Assembly: GCF_020687785.1 (NCBI RefSeq)
Contig: NZ_JAJEWI010000005.1
Span: forward strand, 868,001-932,000
Source: Sphingopyxis yananensis
GTDB lineage: Bacteria; Pseudomonadota; Alphaproteobacteria; Sphingomonadales; Sphingomonadaceae
Reading direction: 5' to 3'
DNA length: 64,000 nt
Position numbers and translations under genes: made by a program
The notes under the pieces: model-generated
Told to the model about the DNA's origin: nothing
The model's input: only the letters and a program-made list of their open reading frames with translations
The model's database searches: none
Shown: piece after piece, positions 27,213 through 36,957 of the stretch
How positions within the stretch are numbered: position 1 is the stretch's first letter
Layout of the letters: each line of letters starts with the position of its first letter

Positions 27213-28028
27213 CTAGCCGCGTGCCACGTTCATTTTTGCGGCATAGCCGCCCCGCACCGTGGCGTTGACTTGGTCGAACAAGGCTTCGGGGTCGCTGCGG
27301 CGCAATTGGGCAATGGCTTGTTCCGCGCCGGTCGCCAAAATCAATTCCCGCGTGCCTTGGTCCATCGCCGCCAATATGGCGTCGGCGGCCATGCTGGGTG
27401 CCATACCATTTTCAATGGCTTGGTCGCTTTCCCCGCGCTTGCTGCCGTCGGCGGTCAGCGCGTTGCGGCTGACATTGGTGCGCACGCTGCCCGGCGCGAC
27501 GACCAAGATTTTGACGCCCAAATGCTCATTTTCCGCGCGGACACTGTCGTGATAACCGATGAGCCCATGTTTGGCGGCGCAATAGGCGCTGCGCAGCGGG
27601 ACGCCTGCAATGCCCGCAACACTAGAGATAGCGATGATCTGGCCAGATCCGGCTTGCACCATATGGGGCAAGACTTGCTGCGTTAGCGCGATGGGGGCTA
27701 GCAGATCGACCCCAATGATATTTTCATAGACGGAAAAATCCGTTTCAATGGCCAGACTGCGCTGGGAAATGCCAGCATTATTGACGAGACCTTCGATGCG
27801 GCCTTTCCAATCCAAGGCGCGCTGGGTGATGGCGGGCAGGGCGGCATAGTCGGTAGCTTCGAAGGGGAGGACCAAGGCGTCGCCTGCCAAGCTATAAGCC
27901 AATTCATTGAGGGCCTGCACATTGCGGCCCGATAAAATGACATCAGCCCCCCGCGCCGCCAAAGCTTGTGCCAAGGCCGCGCCAATGCCGGACGATGCGC
28001 CGGTGATCCACCAGACGGGTTTCTTCAC
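27213..28028 (-). CDS. Short-chain dehydrogenase/reductase
   Basis: A 271-residue classical SDR with the cofactor motif TGASSGIG (9-16), NNAG, and a catalytic Ser135/136, Tyr149 and Lys153 (SAYCAAKHG). The overall sequence resembles the DHRS7-like branch that acts on lipids or steroids, but no substrate can be named. The start is GTG at 28028, preceded by GGGAGAATGAT. It converges with the M16 gene 18 bases away and is divergent from carD. Confidence 0.9.
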   Translation of the reverse strand: MKKPVWWITGASSGIGAALAQALAARGADVILSGRNVQALNELAYSLAGDALVLPFEATDYAALPAITQRALDWKGRIEGLVNNAGISQRSLAIETDFSVYENIIGVDLLAPIALTQQVLPHMVQAGSGQIIAISSVAGIAGVPLRSAYCAAKHGLIGYHDSVRAENEHLGVKILVVAPGSVRTNVSRNALTADGSKRGESDQAIENGMAPSMAADAILAAMDQGTRELILATGAEQAIAQLRRSDPEALFDQVNATVRGGYAAKMNVARG

Positions 28029-28331
28029 ATCATTCTCCCATTCCTATTATGCGCAGATGGTGCGTTGGCGTGGGGATATCGTCAAGCGGAGGAGCGGCCA
28101 TTTGGGGCGGGGGTGGCAATTTTGTGGCGACTCTGCTATAAACACGGTCAACACGTTTGCTATTTGGTCGCTGGCTTGGGTCATGCGGCATATTGGCAGG
28201 CGTTCCGATGGAGCCAATTCACTTGTCCTTATAAAAGGCTAGCGCCAATTTCAAAATCGTGATCCTGCATTTGAAGGGGTCGCGTTTTTCTGCGCTGGAT
28301 AGGATGGACAAGGGTTAAGAAAGGAACATGC
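28029..28331. other. 303-bp divergent region between SDR gene and carD
   Basis: No gene is recognised here; an open frame on the plus strand (27907-28242) is the shadow of the SDR gene running on. A good -10 box (TATAAA at about 28136) with a poor -35 (TGGCAA, 17 bases earlier) could serve carD. Confidence 0.4.
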
Positions 28332-28865
28332 ATGTCCGCTAGCACGCTGCTTTTTGAAGTGGGGGACTATGTCGTTTATCCAAAGCATGGCGTAGGCCGT
28401 GTTATTGAGTTGCAAAAGTCGGAAATCGCCGGAATGCAGTTGGAACTTTATGTTCTGCGTTTCGAAAAGGAAAAAATGACCCTGCGCGTTCCTACCAACA
28501 AAGCCGAAGGCGTTGGTATGCGCAAATTGTCTTCGGACAAGACGCTGAAGGAAGCGTTGCAGGTGTTGACCACCAAGCCCAAGGTGAAGCGCACCATGTG
28601 GGCGCGCCGTGCGCAAGAATATGAAGCAAAGATCAATTCGGGCGATCTTGTATCGATTGCCGAAGTGACCCGCGACTTGTTCCGTGCTGATGACCAGCCA
28701 GAGCAAAGCTATTCCGAACGCCAAATCTTTGAAGCGGCATCCAGCCGTTTGGCCCGCGAATTGGGCGCGATGGAAGAGACGGACGAAAAATCGGCTCAGT
28801 TGAAAATTCTGCAAATTTTGAACGAACATGCGCCGAAATATTATGCGGAAAATGCGGTCGTATAA
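28332..28865 (+). CDS. carD: CarD-family RNA polymerase-binding regulator
   Basis: CarD binds the beta subunit of RNA polymerase and stabilises open promoter complexes. The 177-residue protein has the N-terminal Tudor-like RNA polymerase interaction domain (FEVGDYVVYPKHGVGRV, residues 8-24, to about 65) and a C-terminal helical DNA-binding domain with AQEYEAKINSGD and YSERQIFEAASSRLARE. AAAGGAAC lies upstream of the ATG. A strong terminator follows, so it is a single-gene unit. Confidence 0.95.
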   Translation: MSASTLLFEVGDYVVYPKHGVGRVIELQKSEIAGMQLELYVLRFEKEKMTLRVPTNKAEGVGMRKLSSDKTLKEALQVLTTKPKVKRTMWARRAQEYEAKINSGDLVSIAEVTRDLFRADDQPEQSYSERQIFEAASSRLARELGAMEETDEKSAQLKILQILNEHAPKYYAENAVV

Positions 28866-28910
28866 TCGCGCTTTGGTCCTGTGATGGGCCAAATGATCCG
28901 TTGAAATGCA

Positions 28911-28942
28911 AAAGGGCGGTCCGATATGGGCCGCCCTTTTTT
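28911..28942 (+). terminator. Rho-independent terminator of carD
   Basis: AAAGGGCGG and CCGCCCTTT flank a short inner stem and are followed by a T-run at 28937-28942. It lies 45 bases after the carD stop; the A-run on the other side means it could also stop transcription of truA coming from the right. Confidence 0.85.
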
Positions 28943-28967
28943 ATGAAGCGTGATTTAGGGTCAAGAC

Positions 28968-29711
28968 CTAGGCGGGATAAAGGGCGTTGACGAAAAACAG
29001 TCCGTCCGGCGGCGCGTTGAGGCCCAAAGCGGCGCGGTCGGCGGCTTGCAGGGCGCCTTGCAGATCATCTTTGGTCCAGCGGCCCACACCGACCAGCACC
29101 AAACAGCCGACCATCGAGCGCACCTGATGATGCAGGAAGCTGCGCGCCGCTGTTTCGATGATAATATCTTGGCCGTGGCGGCTGACGTCCAACTTATCCA
29201 GCGTTTTGACGGGGCTTTCGGCTTGGCAATGGGCCGAGCGAAAGGTGGTGAAATCATGGAGGCCGATCAGCAATTGGGCGGCGTCGTGCATGGCGTCCGT
29301 GTCCAAGGCTTTGGGATATTGCCAGCATAGCCCCTTGTCCCATGTCAGCGGCGCGCGGCGGTTGATGATGCGATATTCATAGGAACGGCCGATGCAGGAA
29401 AAGCGGGCGTGCCATTCGGGGGCCACTTCTTCGCAGGCCAGCACCGCAATGGGGGCAGGGCGAAGCTGGGCGTTAATCGCCTCCATAAAGCGAAAGGCGG
29501 GCAGGGGTTTTTCAATATCGACATGCGCGCGCATGGCGACGGCGTGGACGCCCGCATCGGTGCGGCCCGCGCCCATGACAATGCAGTCCTGCCCCGTGAT
29601 GCGCTGGATGGCTTCTTCAAGGGCTTGTTGAACGCTGGGGCCGTGTTTTTGGCGCTGCCAGCCCATATAAGGGCGGCCATCAAATTCAATGGTAAGGGCA
29701 AATCGGGTCAT
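28968..29711 (-). CDS. truA: tRNA pseudouridine(38-40) synthase
   Basis: TruA makes pseudouridine at positions 38-40 in the anticodon arm of many tRNAs. The 247-residue protein has YMGWQRQ and the catalytic Asp52 in GRTDAGVHA, plus [11 protein letters not shown] and the C-terminal [14 protein letters not shown]. The start at 29711 ([12 protein letters not shown]) is chosen by family alignment; the frame continues upstream into the fmt gene. It follows fmt by 70 bases. Confidence 0.96.
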   Translation of the reverse strand: MTRFALTIEFDGRPYMGWQRQKHGPSVQQALEEAIQRITGQDCIVMGAGRTDAGVHAVAMRAHVDIEKPLPAFRFMEAINAQLRPAPIAVLACEEVAPEWHARFSCIGRSYEYRIINRRAPLTWDKGLCWQYPKALDTDAMHDAAQLLIGLHDFTTFRSAHCQAESPVKTLDKLDVSRHGQDIIIETAARSFLHHQVRSMVGCLVLVGVGRWTKDDLQGALQAADRAALGLNAPPDGLFFVNALYPA

Positions 29712-29781
29712 CTGCGCCCTTTGCCGCTTTCGGCCTGAAAAGTCGAGCGGGGCAGCAAAGGGCGCAGGCAGAAGGAAAGTG

Positions 29782-30702
29782 CTAAGCCAGTTTGGTGCCC
29801 GCCTTGATCGGGCGGCCACGCAGCAGGTCGGCGGCGTCCATCGCGGGCTTGCCTTGGCGCTGCACGCGCGTAGCGCGAATGGCACCGGGGTTGCAGGCGA
29901 TGGTTAAGGCATCGTCCACGGTGGTGGCGGGGCTGGCCCCGATCATGCTTTGGGCAGGGGACAGAATATCGGCGTTCAGCAATTTATAGCGTTCGCCGTC
30001 ATATTCGAAAAAGGCCCCGGGCATGGGGTTGAAGGCGCGAATTTGCCGTTCCACCTGAACCGCGCTGGTCAGAAAATCGAGGCGGGCCTCGCTCTTTTCG
30101 ATTTTTGACGCATAGGTGACGCCGTCGTCGGGTTGTGGTTCGGGTTGGAAGGCGTGAAGGTCGCTGAGGACGCGCACCATCATGCGTGCGCCCATATCGG
30201 CCAGTTCGTCGGTTAATTCGCCGGCGCTTTTACGGGCGATGGGGGTGCGTTCGATAAAGCGCATATCGCCCGTGTCCAGACCAACATCCATTTGCATGAT
30301 GGTGACGCCAGTTTCCATGTCGCCCGCCAAGATTGCGCGCTGGACGGGGGCCGCGCCGCGCCAGCGGGGCAGGATGGAGCCGTGGACGTTGAGGCAGCCG
30401 TGGCGAGGCGCATCCAAAATGGCGGAGGGCAAAATCAGACCATAGGCCGCGACAATCGCGACATCCAAATCCAAGGCGGCAAAGGCGGCTTGTTCGTCGG
30501 CCGATTTCAGGCTTTTGGGGGTGCGGACCTCTAGGCCATGGTCCTCTGCCCATAAATGCACCGCGCTTTTTTGCAATTTCTTGCCGCGCTGGGCGGGGCG
30601 GGGCGGCTGGCTGTAGACCGCCACTATGTCGTGACCCGCAGCATGAAGCGCGGCCAAAGTCGGTACCGCAAATGGCGGCGTTCCCATGAAAGATATGCGC
30701 AT
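29782..30702 (-). CDS. fmt: Methionyl-tRNA formyltransferase
   Basis: Fmt formylates the initiator Met-tRNA using 10-formyl-tetrahydrofolate. The 306-residue protein shows [22 protein letters not shown], and the catalytic region [21 protein letters not shown], with the C-terminal OB-like domain after about residue 205. The start at 30702 ([12 protein letters not shown]) fits the family; an ORF extension upstream is not conserved. Its partner def lies 1.3 kb away on the other strand with recR between, a split of the common def-fmt pair. Confidence 0.96.
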   Translation of the reverse strand: MRISFMGTPPFAVPTLAALHAAGHDIVAVYSQPPRPAQRGKKLQKSAVHLWAEDHGLEVRTPKSLKSADEQAAFAALDLDVAIVAAYGLILPSAILDAPRHGCLNVHGSILPRWRGAAPVQRAILAGDMETGVTIMQMDVGLDTGDMRFIERTPIARKSAGELTDELADMGARMMVRVLSDLHAFQPEPQPDDGVTYASKIEKSEARLDFLTSAVQVERQIRAFNPMPGAFFEYDGERYKLLNADILSPAQSMIGASPATTVDDALTIACNPGAIRATRVQRQGKPAMDAADLLRGRPIKAGTKLA

Positions 30703-30794
30703 AGGCTGGCTTTGCAGAAGCTTTGCCCGCTTCGCAAGGGCCGTTTGCCGCCAACAGGCTTGCATGGACACCAAAGCCGCGCCAAACAGCAGGC

Positions 30795-31391
30795 ATGGCA
30801 TCGACGGAAATTGAAGCATTGGTCCAGCAATTGGCGCGTTTGCCAGGCCTGGGCCCGCGTTCGGCGCGCCGCGCCGTGCTGCATTTGATGAAAAAACGCG
30901 AAAGCGCCTTTGTCCCCTTATTGGCGGCGCTGCAAAATGTGTCGGACCATCTGGTCACTTGTGGGAAGTGCGGCAATGTCGATACACGCGACCCATGCGG
31001 CATCTGCACCGATGCGCGGCGGGATGCGCGGTCGATTTGTGTGGTCGAAGAAGTATCGGACCTGTGGGCGCTGGATCGGTCGCGCCTATTTCCCGGACGT
31101 TATCATGTGCTGGGTGGACGATTGTCGGCGCTGGAGGGGGTCAGGCCGCAAGATTTGAATATCGACGCGCTGATCGTTCGCGTGGCGGATGGCGGCGTGG
31201 ATGAAGTGGTGTTGGCAATGAACGCCACGCTGGAGGGGCAGACGACCGCCCATTATCTGGCGGAACGGTTGGAGAATTTCCCCATTCGCCTGACGCAATT
31301 GGCCCATGGTTTGCCGGTGGGCGGCGAGCTGGATTATTTGGATGACGGCACTTTGGCGCAGGCTTTGCGCGCCCGTAGGCCAGTGGCTTGA
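30795..31391 (+). CDS. recR: Recombination mediator RecR
   Basis: RecR acts with RecO and RecF to load RecA onto gapped DNA. The 198-residue product has the helix-hairpin-helix [19 protein letters not shown], a four-cysteine zinc finger ([16 protein letters not shown]) and the Toprim domain with [11 protein letters not shown] and [17 protein letters not shown]. The ATG at 30795 gives the family N-terminus. It is divergent from fmt (92 bases) and overlaps the following lipoprotein gene by one base. Confidence 0.97.
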   Translation: MASTEIEALVQQLARLPGLGPRSARRAVLHLMKKRESAFVPLLAALQNVSDHLVTCGKCGNVDTRDPCGICTDARRDARSICVVEEVSDLWALDRSRLFPGRYHVLGGRLSALEGVRPQDLNIDALIVRVADGGVDEVVLAMNATLEGQTTAHYLAERLENFPIRLTQLAHGLPVGGELDYLDDGTLAQALRARRPVA

Positions 31392-31831
31392 TGCGGCATT
31401 TCGGGAAATGGGGTTGCCTGCTGCTATCCGCGATAGGGCTGGTGTTGGCGGGATGCGGGGTGCGCGAAGCGCGGCCCAGCGAGTTGGAAATGGACCGCGC
31501 CGATGCCGCTTTGCAGGCGGAGCCTTGTATTGGGGAATTGGTCGATTGGCACCGCAGCTATTATTATCACGCCAAATATTTTGGCGATGAAGTGGAAAAG
31601 GCGGCCAAGGAAGATCGATCACCGCGCGCCAGCGGGCATTTGCGCCATATTTTGGGTTTTGAATTGTTGCACACGCAGTCGGATGGCGAGCAGCGCATCA
31701 GCTTGACGAGCCCACCGCGTGGCGGCGCGGCGGCCAGCGATGGCGATAGAATAGTGCGCCGCGCCGCAGGAACATTTAATCTGCGCACCGGTGATTTGGA
31801 CATGGCCCATTGCGACGCAGAGGCCCGCTAA
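31391..31831 (+). CDS. Small lipoprotein of unknown function
   Basis: A 146-residue exported protein with the lipobox LAGC at about residue 23, followed by a charged region and YYYHAKYFGDE. I do not recognise the family. The start codon overlaps the recR stop (TGATG), so it is translated by coupling to recR; the link is probably positional rather than functional. It precedes def by 132 bases. Confidence 0.7.
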   Translation: MRHFGKWGCLLLSAIGLVLAGCGVREARPSELEMDRADAALQAEPCIGELVDWHRSYYYHAKYFGDEVEKAAKEDRSPRASGHLRHILGFELLHTQSDGEQRISLTSPPRGGAAASDGDRIVRRAAGTFNLRTGDLDMAHCDAEAR

Positions 31832-31963
31832 GGCGTGGCCGCCGATATGAGTGACGGGGATGCGCCAAGGGCGGCCCGATAAAATGGCGCGAATATTGCC
31901 CAAAACGGCGGATTGGGACGTACGGCCCCTTGACATTGACGGTGCACGCCATAACTCGCCCCC

Positions 31964-32491
31964 ATGGCCATTCTTCCTATTATTGAAACGCCGGATCCGC
32001 GTCTGCGCGTCATTTCCGAGCCCGTCGAAACATTTGACGATGAGCTGAAGCAGCTGATCGCCGACATGTTTGAAACCATGTATGACGCCCCCGGCATTGG
32101 TCTGGCGGCCATTCAGGTAGGCGTGGCCAAGCGGATTTTGGTGATCGATCTGCAAGAACCCGATCCTGAAGACCCCGACGGTAAAAAGCTGATCCGCGAA
32201 CCGCGCATATTCATCAATCCGGTATTTTCCGAGGAATCGGAAGATGACAGCATTTACCAAGAAGGCTGTCTGTCGGTGCCGGAACAATATGCCGATGTCA
32301 TTCGTCCCGCCGAAGTGACGGTGGATTGGCAGGATGAGAACGGCGACAAGCATCGCGAACGCATGACGGGGTTAATGGCGACCTGTATCCAGCATGAGCA
32401 TGATCATCTGGAAGGCATTTTGTTCATCGACCATTTGTCGAAGCTGAAGCGCGACATGCTGTTGAAGAAGCTGGCGAAAGCGCGGCGCTGA
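31964..32491 (+). CDS. def: Peptide deformylase
   Basis: Def removes the formyl group from nascent proteins. The 175-residue product has all three active-site motifs: GIGLAAIQVG (motif 1), EGCLSVP with the metal ligand Cys102 (motif 2) and HEHDH with His144, Glu145 and His148 (motif 3). The C-terminus FIDHLSKLKRDML is typical. A strong terminator follows. Confidence 0.98.
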   Translation: MAILPIIETPDPRLRVISEPVETFDDELKQLIADMFETMYDAPGIGLAAIQVGVAKRILVIDLQEPDPEDPDGKKLIREPRIFINPVFSEESEDDSIYQEGCLSVPEQYADVIRPAEVTVDWQDENGDKHRERMTGLMATCIQHEHDHLEGILFIDHLSKLKRDMLLKKLAKARR

Positions 32492-32520
32492 TCGCGAATA
32501 TCGACGCCCGATTGGGCATG

Positions 32521-32562
32521 AAAAAAGCGGCGCCTGATGATGATCAGGTCGCCGCTTTTTTA
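32521..32562. terminator. Bidirectional terminator between def and grpE
   Basis: AAAAAAGCGGCG-CCTGAT, loop GATG, ATCAGG-T-CGCCGCTTTTTT forms a nearly perfect 18-bp stem with A and T runs on both sides. It serves def (ending 32491) and the hrcA-grpE transcript (ending 32609). Confidence 0.9.
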
Positions 32563-32608
32563 TGGGCCATCCCACCCTTGATGGGCGATGGGCGATGGGC
32601 GGGGCGGT

Positions 32609-33163
32609 TTAGTCTGCTTTTTTCGCGACGCCGACCATGGCGGGGCGTAGCAGACGGTCTTTCATCATATAGCCTGCCATCATTTCCTGAACGATGGTGC
32701 CGGGTTCTTTGTCGCTGGGGATTTCGACCATGGCTTGGTGCTGGTTTGGGTCCAGCGGCAGGTCGATGGACGCGATGCGGGTGATGCCATGGCGTTCAAA
32801 CACGCTTAGTAATTCGCGCTCGGTCGCCTCTAGGCCGGTGACAAAAGGCTTGAACGCTTCGTCGGCGCGCTGTTCGTCGCTGAGTGCGCCCAAGGCACGG
32901 CCCAAATTGTCGGCAACCGACAAAATGTCGCGCGCAAATTTGGTGGCGGCATAGGCGTGCGCGTCCGACACTTCTTTTTCCGCACGGCGGCGAACATTTT
33001 GGGTTTCCGCTTTGGCGTATAACAGGTCTTGTTGAAGCGTCGCAATTTGTTCCTGCAACGCCGCTTCGGCGTTCACATTCTCACCCTCCGCTGCGGGAGT
33101 TTGCGTGGCTTGGTCGATGGCTTCGCCGTTTTCGATCGGCGTTTCATTTGTGTTTTCTGTCAT
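32609..33163 (-). CDS. grpE: Nucleotide exchange factor GrpE
   Basis: GrpE releases ADP from DnaK. The 184-residue protein has an acidic, disordered N-terminus (1-35), a long coiled coil (about 35-95, with YAKAETQNVRRRAEKEV) and the C-terminal beta domain containing LDPNQHQAMVEIPSDKEPGTI and GYMMKDRLLRPAMV. It lies 4 bases after hrcA, forming the usual heat-shock pair; dnaK-dnaJ is not in the window. Confidence 0.97.
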   Translation of the reverse strand: MTENTNETPIENGEAIDQATQTPAAEGENVNAEAALQEQIATLQQDLLYAKAETQNVRRRAEKEVSDAHAYAATKFARDILSVADNLGRALGALSDEQRADEAFKPFVTGLEATERELLSVFERHGITRIASIDLPLDPNQHQAMVEIPSDKEPGTIVQEMMAGYMMKDRLLRPAMVGVAKKAD

Positions 33164-33167
33164 AACC

Positions 33168-34211
33168 CTATCGTATCAGTTTCGAGAGCGATTGTGCGGT
33201 AAAATCCACCATGGGAACTATGCGGGCATAGTTCAAGCGTGTGGGGCCAATAACCCCCACCACGCCGACAACACGGCCATCATGACCATGATAGGGCGCG
33301 GCGATAACGGACGAACCGGATAGCGAGAAGAGCTTGTTTTCCGATCCGATAAAAATGCGTGCGGCGCTGCCTTCGCGGGCGTTGTTCAGCAGGCCGACAA
33401 TATCTTGTTTATTTTCCAATTCATCCAGCAATTGTCGCACACGGTCCAGATCGCCCGCCATGCTATCGTCCAGCAAATTGGCTTGGCCGCGCACGATCAA
33501 GACGGGGCGATCCGCCCCATCGGTGGACCAAATCGCCAGACCTTTGGCGACCAAATGGGCGGCGGCTTGGTCAATGGCCAGTTTTTCTTGGTCCATTTCG
33601 CGTTGCAGGCGGCTTTGCGCCTCGGCCAACGTCATGCCCGCCATCATGGCGGTGATGTAATTTCCAGCCTCGACCAAGGTTGATGCGCCAATGCCGTGCG
33701 GCAGGTCGATGATGCGGTTTTCCACTGTGCCATCGCCCGCGACCAAGACGGCAAGGGCTTGGTTTTGCGTCATGGGCACAAAGGAAATCTGGCGCAATGT
33801 GCGTTCGGATTTGGGCACCAAGACCAAGCCCGCACAGGCCGACAGGCCAGATAGCGCGGCGGTGGCTTGTGCCAGCGCGCTTTCAATGGGACCAGCGTCT
33901 GTGATGCTTGCTTCGATTTGGGCGCGGTCATTGGCGCTGGTTTCGGCCACTTGCATCATGCCGTCGACGAACAGGCGTAGGCCTTGTTCGGTCGGCAAGC
34001 GGCCCGCACTGGTGTGCGGACTGGCGAGCAGGCCCAGTTCCTCGAGATCTTGCATCACATTGCGAATCGAGGCGGGCGAAAGGTTGAGCGCCGAAAATTT
34101 GGATAAGGTTCGCGATCCAACCGGTTGTCCGGTTTCCAAATAGCTGTCGACCACCATACGAAATACATCGCGGGCGCGCGTCGTCAATTCGGTGAAGGGC
34201 GGCGTCAACAT
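33168..34211 (-). CDS. hrcA: Heat-inducible transcription repressor HrcA
   Basis: HrcA represses groESL-type genes through the CIRCE operator and depends on GroEL for activity. The 347-residue protein has an N-terminal winged helix (about 5-70, with VDSYLETGQPVGSRTLSK and LSPASIRNVMQDLEELG) and a GAF-like dimer domain ending in GVVGVIGPTRLNYARIVPMVDF. ATG 34211 is the start that fits the family, yet no ribosome site precedes it and the putative -10 box ends about 10 bases before it. I see no CIRCE repeat here. Confidence 0.96.
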   Translation of the reverse strand: MLTPPFTELTTRARDVFRMVVDSYLETGQPVGSRTLSKFSALNLSPASIRNVMQDLEELGLLASPHTSAGRLPTEQGLRLFVDGMMQVAETSANDRAQIEASITDAGPIESALAQATAALSGLSACAGLVLVPKSERTLRQISFVPMTQNQALAVLVAGDGTVENRIIDLPHGIGASTLVEAGNYITAMMAGMTLAEAQSRLQREMDQEKLAIDQAAAHLVAKGLAIWSTDGADRPVLIVRGQANLLDDSMAGDLDRVRQLLDELENKQDIVGLLNNAREGSAARIFIGSENKLFSLSGSSVIAAPYHGHDGRVVGVVGVIGPTRLNYARIVPMVDFTAQSLSKLIR

Positions 34212-34220
34212 GATGATAAA

Positions 34221-34246
34221 ATAGGGATGCTGGCCAGAAGGGCAAG
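34221..34246 (-). promoter_or_regulatory. Heat-shock (RpoH)-type promoter for hrcA-grpE
   Basis: On the minus strand CTTGCC (34246-34241) and CCCTAT (34226-34221) are 14 bases apart; the sigma-32 consensus is CTTGAA-N13/15-CCCCAT. The predicted transcription start falls at about 34214, only a few bases before the ATG at 34211. Confidence 0.45.
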
Positions 34247-34367
34247 AACCCCGCATCCCGATGCACGAGAATTTCCGCAGAAAGAGGCGGGAAAGCGAGC
34301 GTGGGGCATTGAGCCAAGCGGGTCTGCGTCCTAAAGGCGGGGGCAATTCATTATCGAAAGGAAATTT

Positions 34368-35084
34368 ATGCGTCCCTCAGGCCGCTCGCCCGACCAAATG
34401 CGTCCGATCAGCATCGAGACGAATTTCACCATCCACGCCGAAGGCAGCGTGCTGGTTTCTTTCGGCAATACCAAGGTGTTGGTGACCGCCAGCATCGAAG
34501 AAAAAGTACCGCCATTTTTGCGCGGCAAGGGTTCGGGCTGGGTGACCGCGGAATATGGCATGTTGCCACGCGCCACGCACACGCGCGGCAGCCGTGAAGC
34601 GGCCAAGGGCAAGCAATCGGGCCGCACACAGGAAATCCAGCGTCTGATCGGCCGCTCGCTGCGCGCTGTGGTGAATATGGAAAAGCTGGGCGAACGCCAG
34701 ATTGTGATCGATTGCGATGTGATTCAGGCCGATGGCGGCACGCGCACAGCCTCGATTTCCGGCGCTTGGGTGGCGCTGCGTTTGGCGGTGAACAAATTGC
34801 TGGCATCGGGCGCGTTGAAGGTGGACCCGATTGAAGATCAGGTCGCGGCCATTTCGTGCGGCAATTATAAGGGCACGGCGGTGCTGGACTTGGATTATGA
34901 CGAAGATAGCGTGGCGGAAGCCGACGGTAATTTCGTGCTGACCGGCAAGGGTCAGATTGTCGAAGTGCAAGCATCGGCAGAAGGCGCAACCTATGACGAA
35001 GAAGGCTTGCTGCGCCTGCTGCGCTTGGCCCGTATTGGTTGCGGCGAAATTTTTGCCGCGCAAAACAAAGCGGTGGCAGGATAA
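34368..35084 (+). CDS. rph: Ribonuclease PH
   Basis: RNase PH trims tRNA 3' ends by phosphorolysis. The 238-residue protein starts [20 protein letters not shown] and has [19 protein letters not shown], the phosphate-binding [17 protein letters not shown] and [30 protein letters not shown] precedes the ATG. It heads the rph-rdgB-hemW-xerC run. Confidence 0.97.
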   Translation: MRPSGRSPDQMRPISIETNFTIHAEGSVLVSFGNTKVLVTASIEEKVPPFLRGKGSGWVTAEYGMLPRATHTRGSREAAKGKQSGRTQEIQRLIGRSLRAVVNMEKLGERQIVIDCDVIQADGGTRTASISGAWVALRLAVNKLLASGALKVDPIEDQVAAISCGNYKGTAVLDLDYDEDSVAEADGNFVLTGKGQIVEVQASAEGATYDEEGLLRLLRLARIGCGEIFAAQNKAVAG

Positions 35085-35086
35085 TC

Positions 35087-35707
35087 ATGCGCAAGCTCTC
35101 TGCCGGTAAGCTGGTGATTGCCAGCCATAATCAGGGCAAGGTGCGGGAAATCCGCGCCTTGCTGGCACCCTTTGGTATCGAACCTGTTTCGGCCGGAGAG
35201 CTTGGCTTGCCGGAACCCGAGGAAACCGGAACGACATTCCGCGAAAATGCGCTGCTGAAAGCCCATGCCAGCGCAAAGGGGACTAATTTGCCCGCTTTGG
35301 CCGATGACAGCGGTTTGGAAGTCTTGGCCCTTGGTGGCCGCCCTGGCGTCTACACGGCGGATTGGGCGGAGCGCCAATGGTTTGAGGGCGAAAAGGGCCG
35401 CGATTGGTATATGGCGATGGGCAAGGTTGAAGGACTGCTGGCCGAGCAAGGACCAGATGTCGACCGTAGCGCCCGTTTTGTTTGCACGCTGGCCATTGCG
35501 TGGCCGGACGGCGAGGAAGCGGTGTTTGAAGGCATAGTGGACGGCGATTTGACATGGCCGCCGCGTGGGGACTTGGGCTTTGGCTATGACCCAATGTTTG
35601 TGGCCAAGGGTTATGATCGGACCTTTGCGGAAATTGACCCTGCGGAAAAACATCAAGTCAGCCACCGCGCCGATGCCTTTGCTAAATTGGTTGCAGGCGC
35701 ATTTTGA
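35087..35707 (+). CDS. rdgB: dITP/XTP pyrophosphatase
   Basis: RdgB (HAM1 family) destroys non-canonical purine triphosphates such as dITP and XTP. The 206-residue product has [16 protein letters not shown], the active-site ADDSGLEV, and [22 protein letters not shown] near the end, with the final [11 protein letters not shown]. It starts 2 bases after the rph stop; the ATG at 35087 fits the family start. Confidence 0.97.
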   Translation: MRKLSAGKLVIASHNQGKVREIRALLAPFGIEPVSAGELGLPEPEETGTTFRENALLKAHASAKGTNLPALADDSGLEVLALGGRPGVYTADWAERQWFEGEKGRDWYMAMGKVEGLLAEQGPDVDRSARFVCTLAIAWPDGEEAVFEGIVDGDLTWPPRGDLGFGYDPMFVAKGYDRTFAEIDPAEKHQVSHRADAFAKLVAGAF

Positions 35708-35784
35708 TAGAAGGAAAGGCGGGAGCGATGATGTTTCCGCCTTTCGCTTTTGCTGATGGGGCGAAAAGCGGCTAGAGGGCGGGG

Positions 35785-36930
35785 ATGCCCGAAAATATTG
35801 CCCTTTATGTCCATTGGCCCTTTTGCGTTTCCAAATGCCCCTATTGCGATTTCAACAGCCATGTGCGCGGCAGCGTGGACCAAGAAATTTGGCGGGGCGC
35901 ATTGTTGAAGGATTTGGCGCATGAGGCGGAATTGCTGCCTGACCGCCGAATAAGTAGCATTTTTTTTGGTGGCGGCACGCCAAGCTTGATGCCGCCCGCC
36001 ACCGTAGCGGCGGTGATTGCCGAGGCCGATCGGTGGTGGGGGCTCACCGATGATTGCGAAATCACGCTGGAAGCCAATCCGAACAGCATTGAAGTGGCGA
36101 ATTTTCCTGTCTTGGCGGATGCGGGGGTGAACCGCATTTCCATTGGTGTGCAAAGCTTTGACGCGCGTGTGTTGCAATTTTTGGGGCGGGCGCATTCGGG
36201 AGAAGAGGCGCGGCGGGCGATTGCCGCAGCGCAGGAGCATTTTGCGCGGGTGAGCTTTGACCTGATATATGCACGGCCGGATCAGACGATGGCGGCGTGG
36301 GAAGTGGAACTCCGCGAGGCGCTGGCTTTTGGCACAGGGCATTTGTCGCTGTATCAATTGACCATCGAGGCGGGCACACGCTTTGCGACCTTGGCGGCCA
36401 AAGGCGATTTGGTGATTCCCGATGGCGATAGCGCGGCAGACCTGTTTGATGTGACACAGGCGATGACAGCGGCGGCTGGCCTGCCCCGCTATGAGGTGAG
36501 CAATCATGCGCGTGTTGGCCAAGAAAGCCGCCATAATCTGACCTATTGGCGCTATGGCGATTATGCCGGTGTCGGGCCGGGGGCGCATGGGCGCAGGCTG
36601 AGCCAAGCGACGGAGCGGCATAAAAAGCCAGAGAATTTCATTAGCGCGGTGGAGCGCAACGGGCATGGCTTGAAGGTGGAACAGGATTTGCCGCCGCATG
36701 AACGCGCCACCGAAGCCATGCTGATGGGCCTGCGGCTGACCGAGGGGCTGGATTTGGCACGGGTGGAGATGCGCAGTGGCTTGGCGCGTGATGCCTTTTT
36801 TGACGCCGCCGCCGCCGCACGGTTGGCGCGTCAGGGGTTGGTGACGCATTTGGGTGACCGTTTGACCGTGACGGATGATGGGATATTGCTGCTCGATTCC
36901 TTGCTTTCCGAATTGGTGTTGACTGAATAA
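35785..36930 (+). CDS. hemW: Heme chaperone HemW (radical SAM)
   Basis: The 381-residue protein has the radical SAM cluster motif CVSKCPYC (Cys14, 18, 21) with an adjacent Cys-free FDF-type core, GGGTPSLM, ANPNSIEV and GVQSFDARVL. HemW proteins were formerly annotated as coproporphyrinogen III oxidase-like but bind heme and deliver it to respiratory enzymes. The length and the position after rph and rdgB support HemW over true HemN. Confidence 0.95.
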   Translation: MPENIALYVHWPFCVSKCPYCDFNSHVRGSVDQEIWRGALLKDLAHEAELLPDRRISSIFFGGGTPSLMPPATVAAVIAEADRWWGLTDDCEITLEANPNSIEVANFPVLADAGVNRISIGVQSFDARVLQFLGRAHSGEEARRAIAAAQEHFARVSFDLIYARPDQTMAAWEVELREALAFGTGHLSLYQLTIEAGTRFATLAAKGDLVIPDGDSAADLFDVTQAMTAAAGLPRYEVSNHARVGQESRHNLTYWRYGDYAGVGPGAHGRRLSQATERHKKPENFISAVERNGHGLKVEQDLPPHERATEAMLMGLRLTEGLDLARVEMRSGLARDAFFDAAAAARLARQGLVTHLGDRLTVTDDGILLLDSLLSELVLTE

Positions 36931-36957
36931 TCTGAAGCAACAAGCGGAGGCAGACGG

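Noticed and set aside
28911..28942. Possible small RNA hairpin after carD
   Set aside because: Symmetric stem followed by a T-run is fully explained as a terminator.
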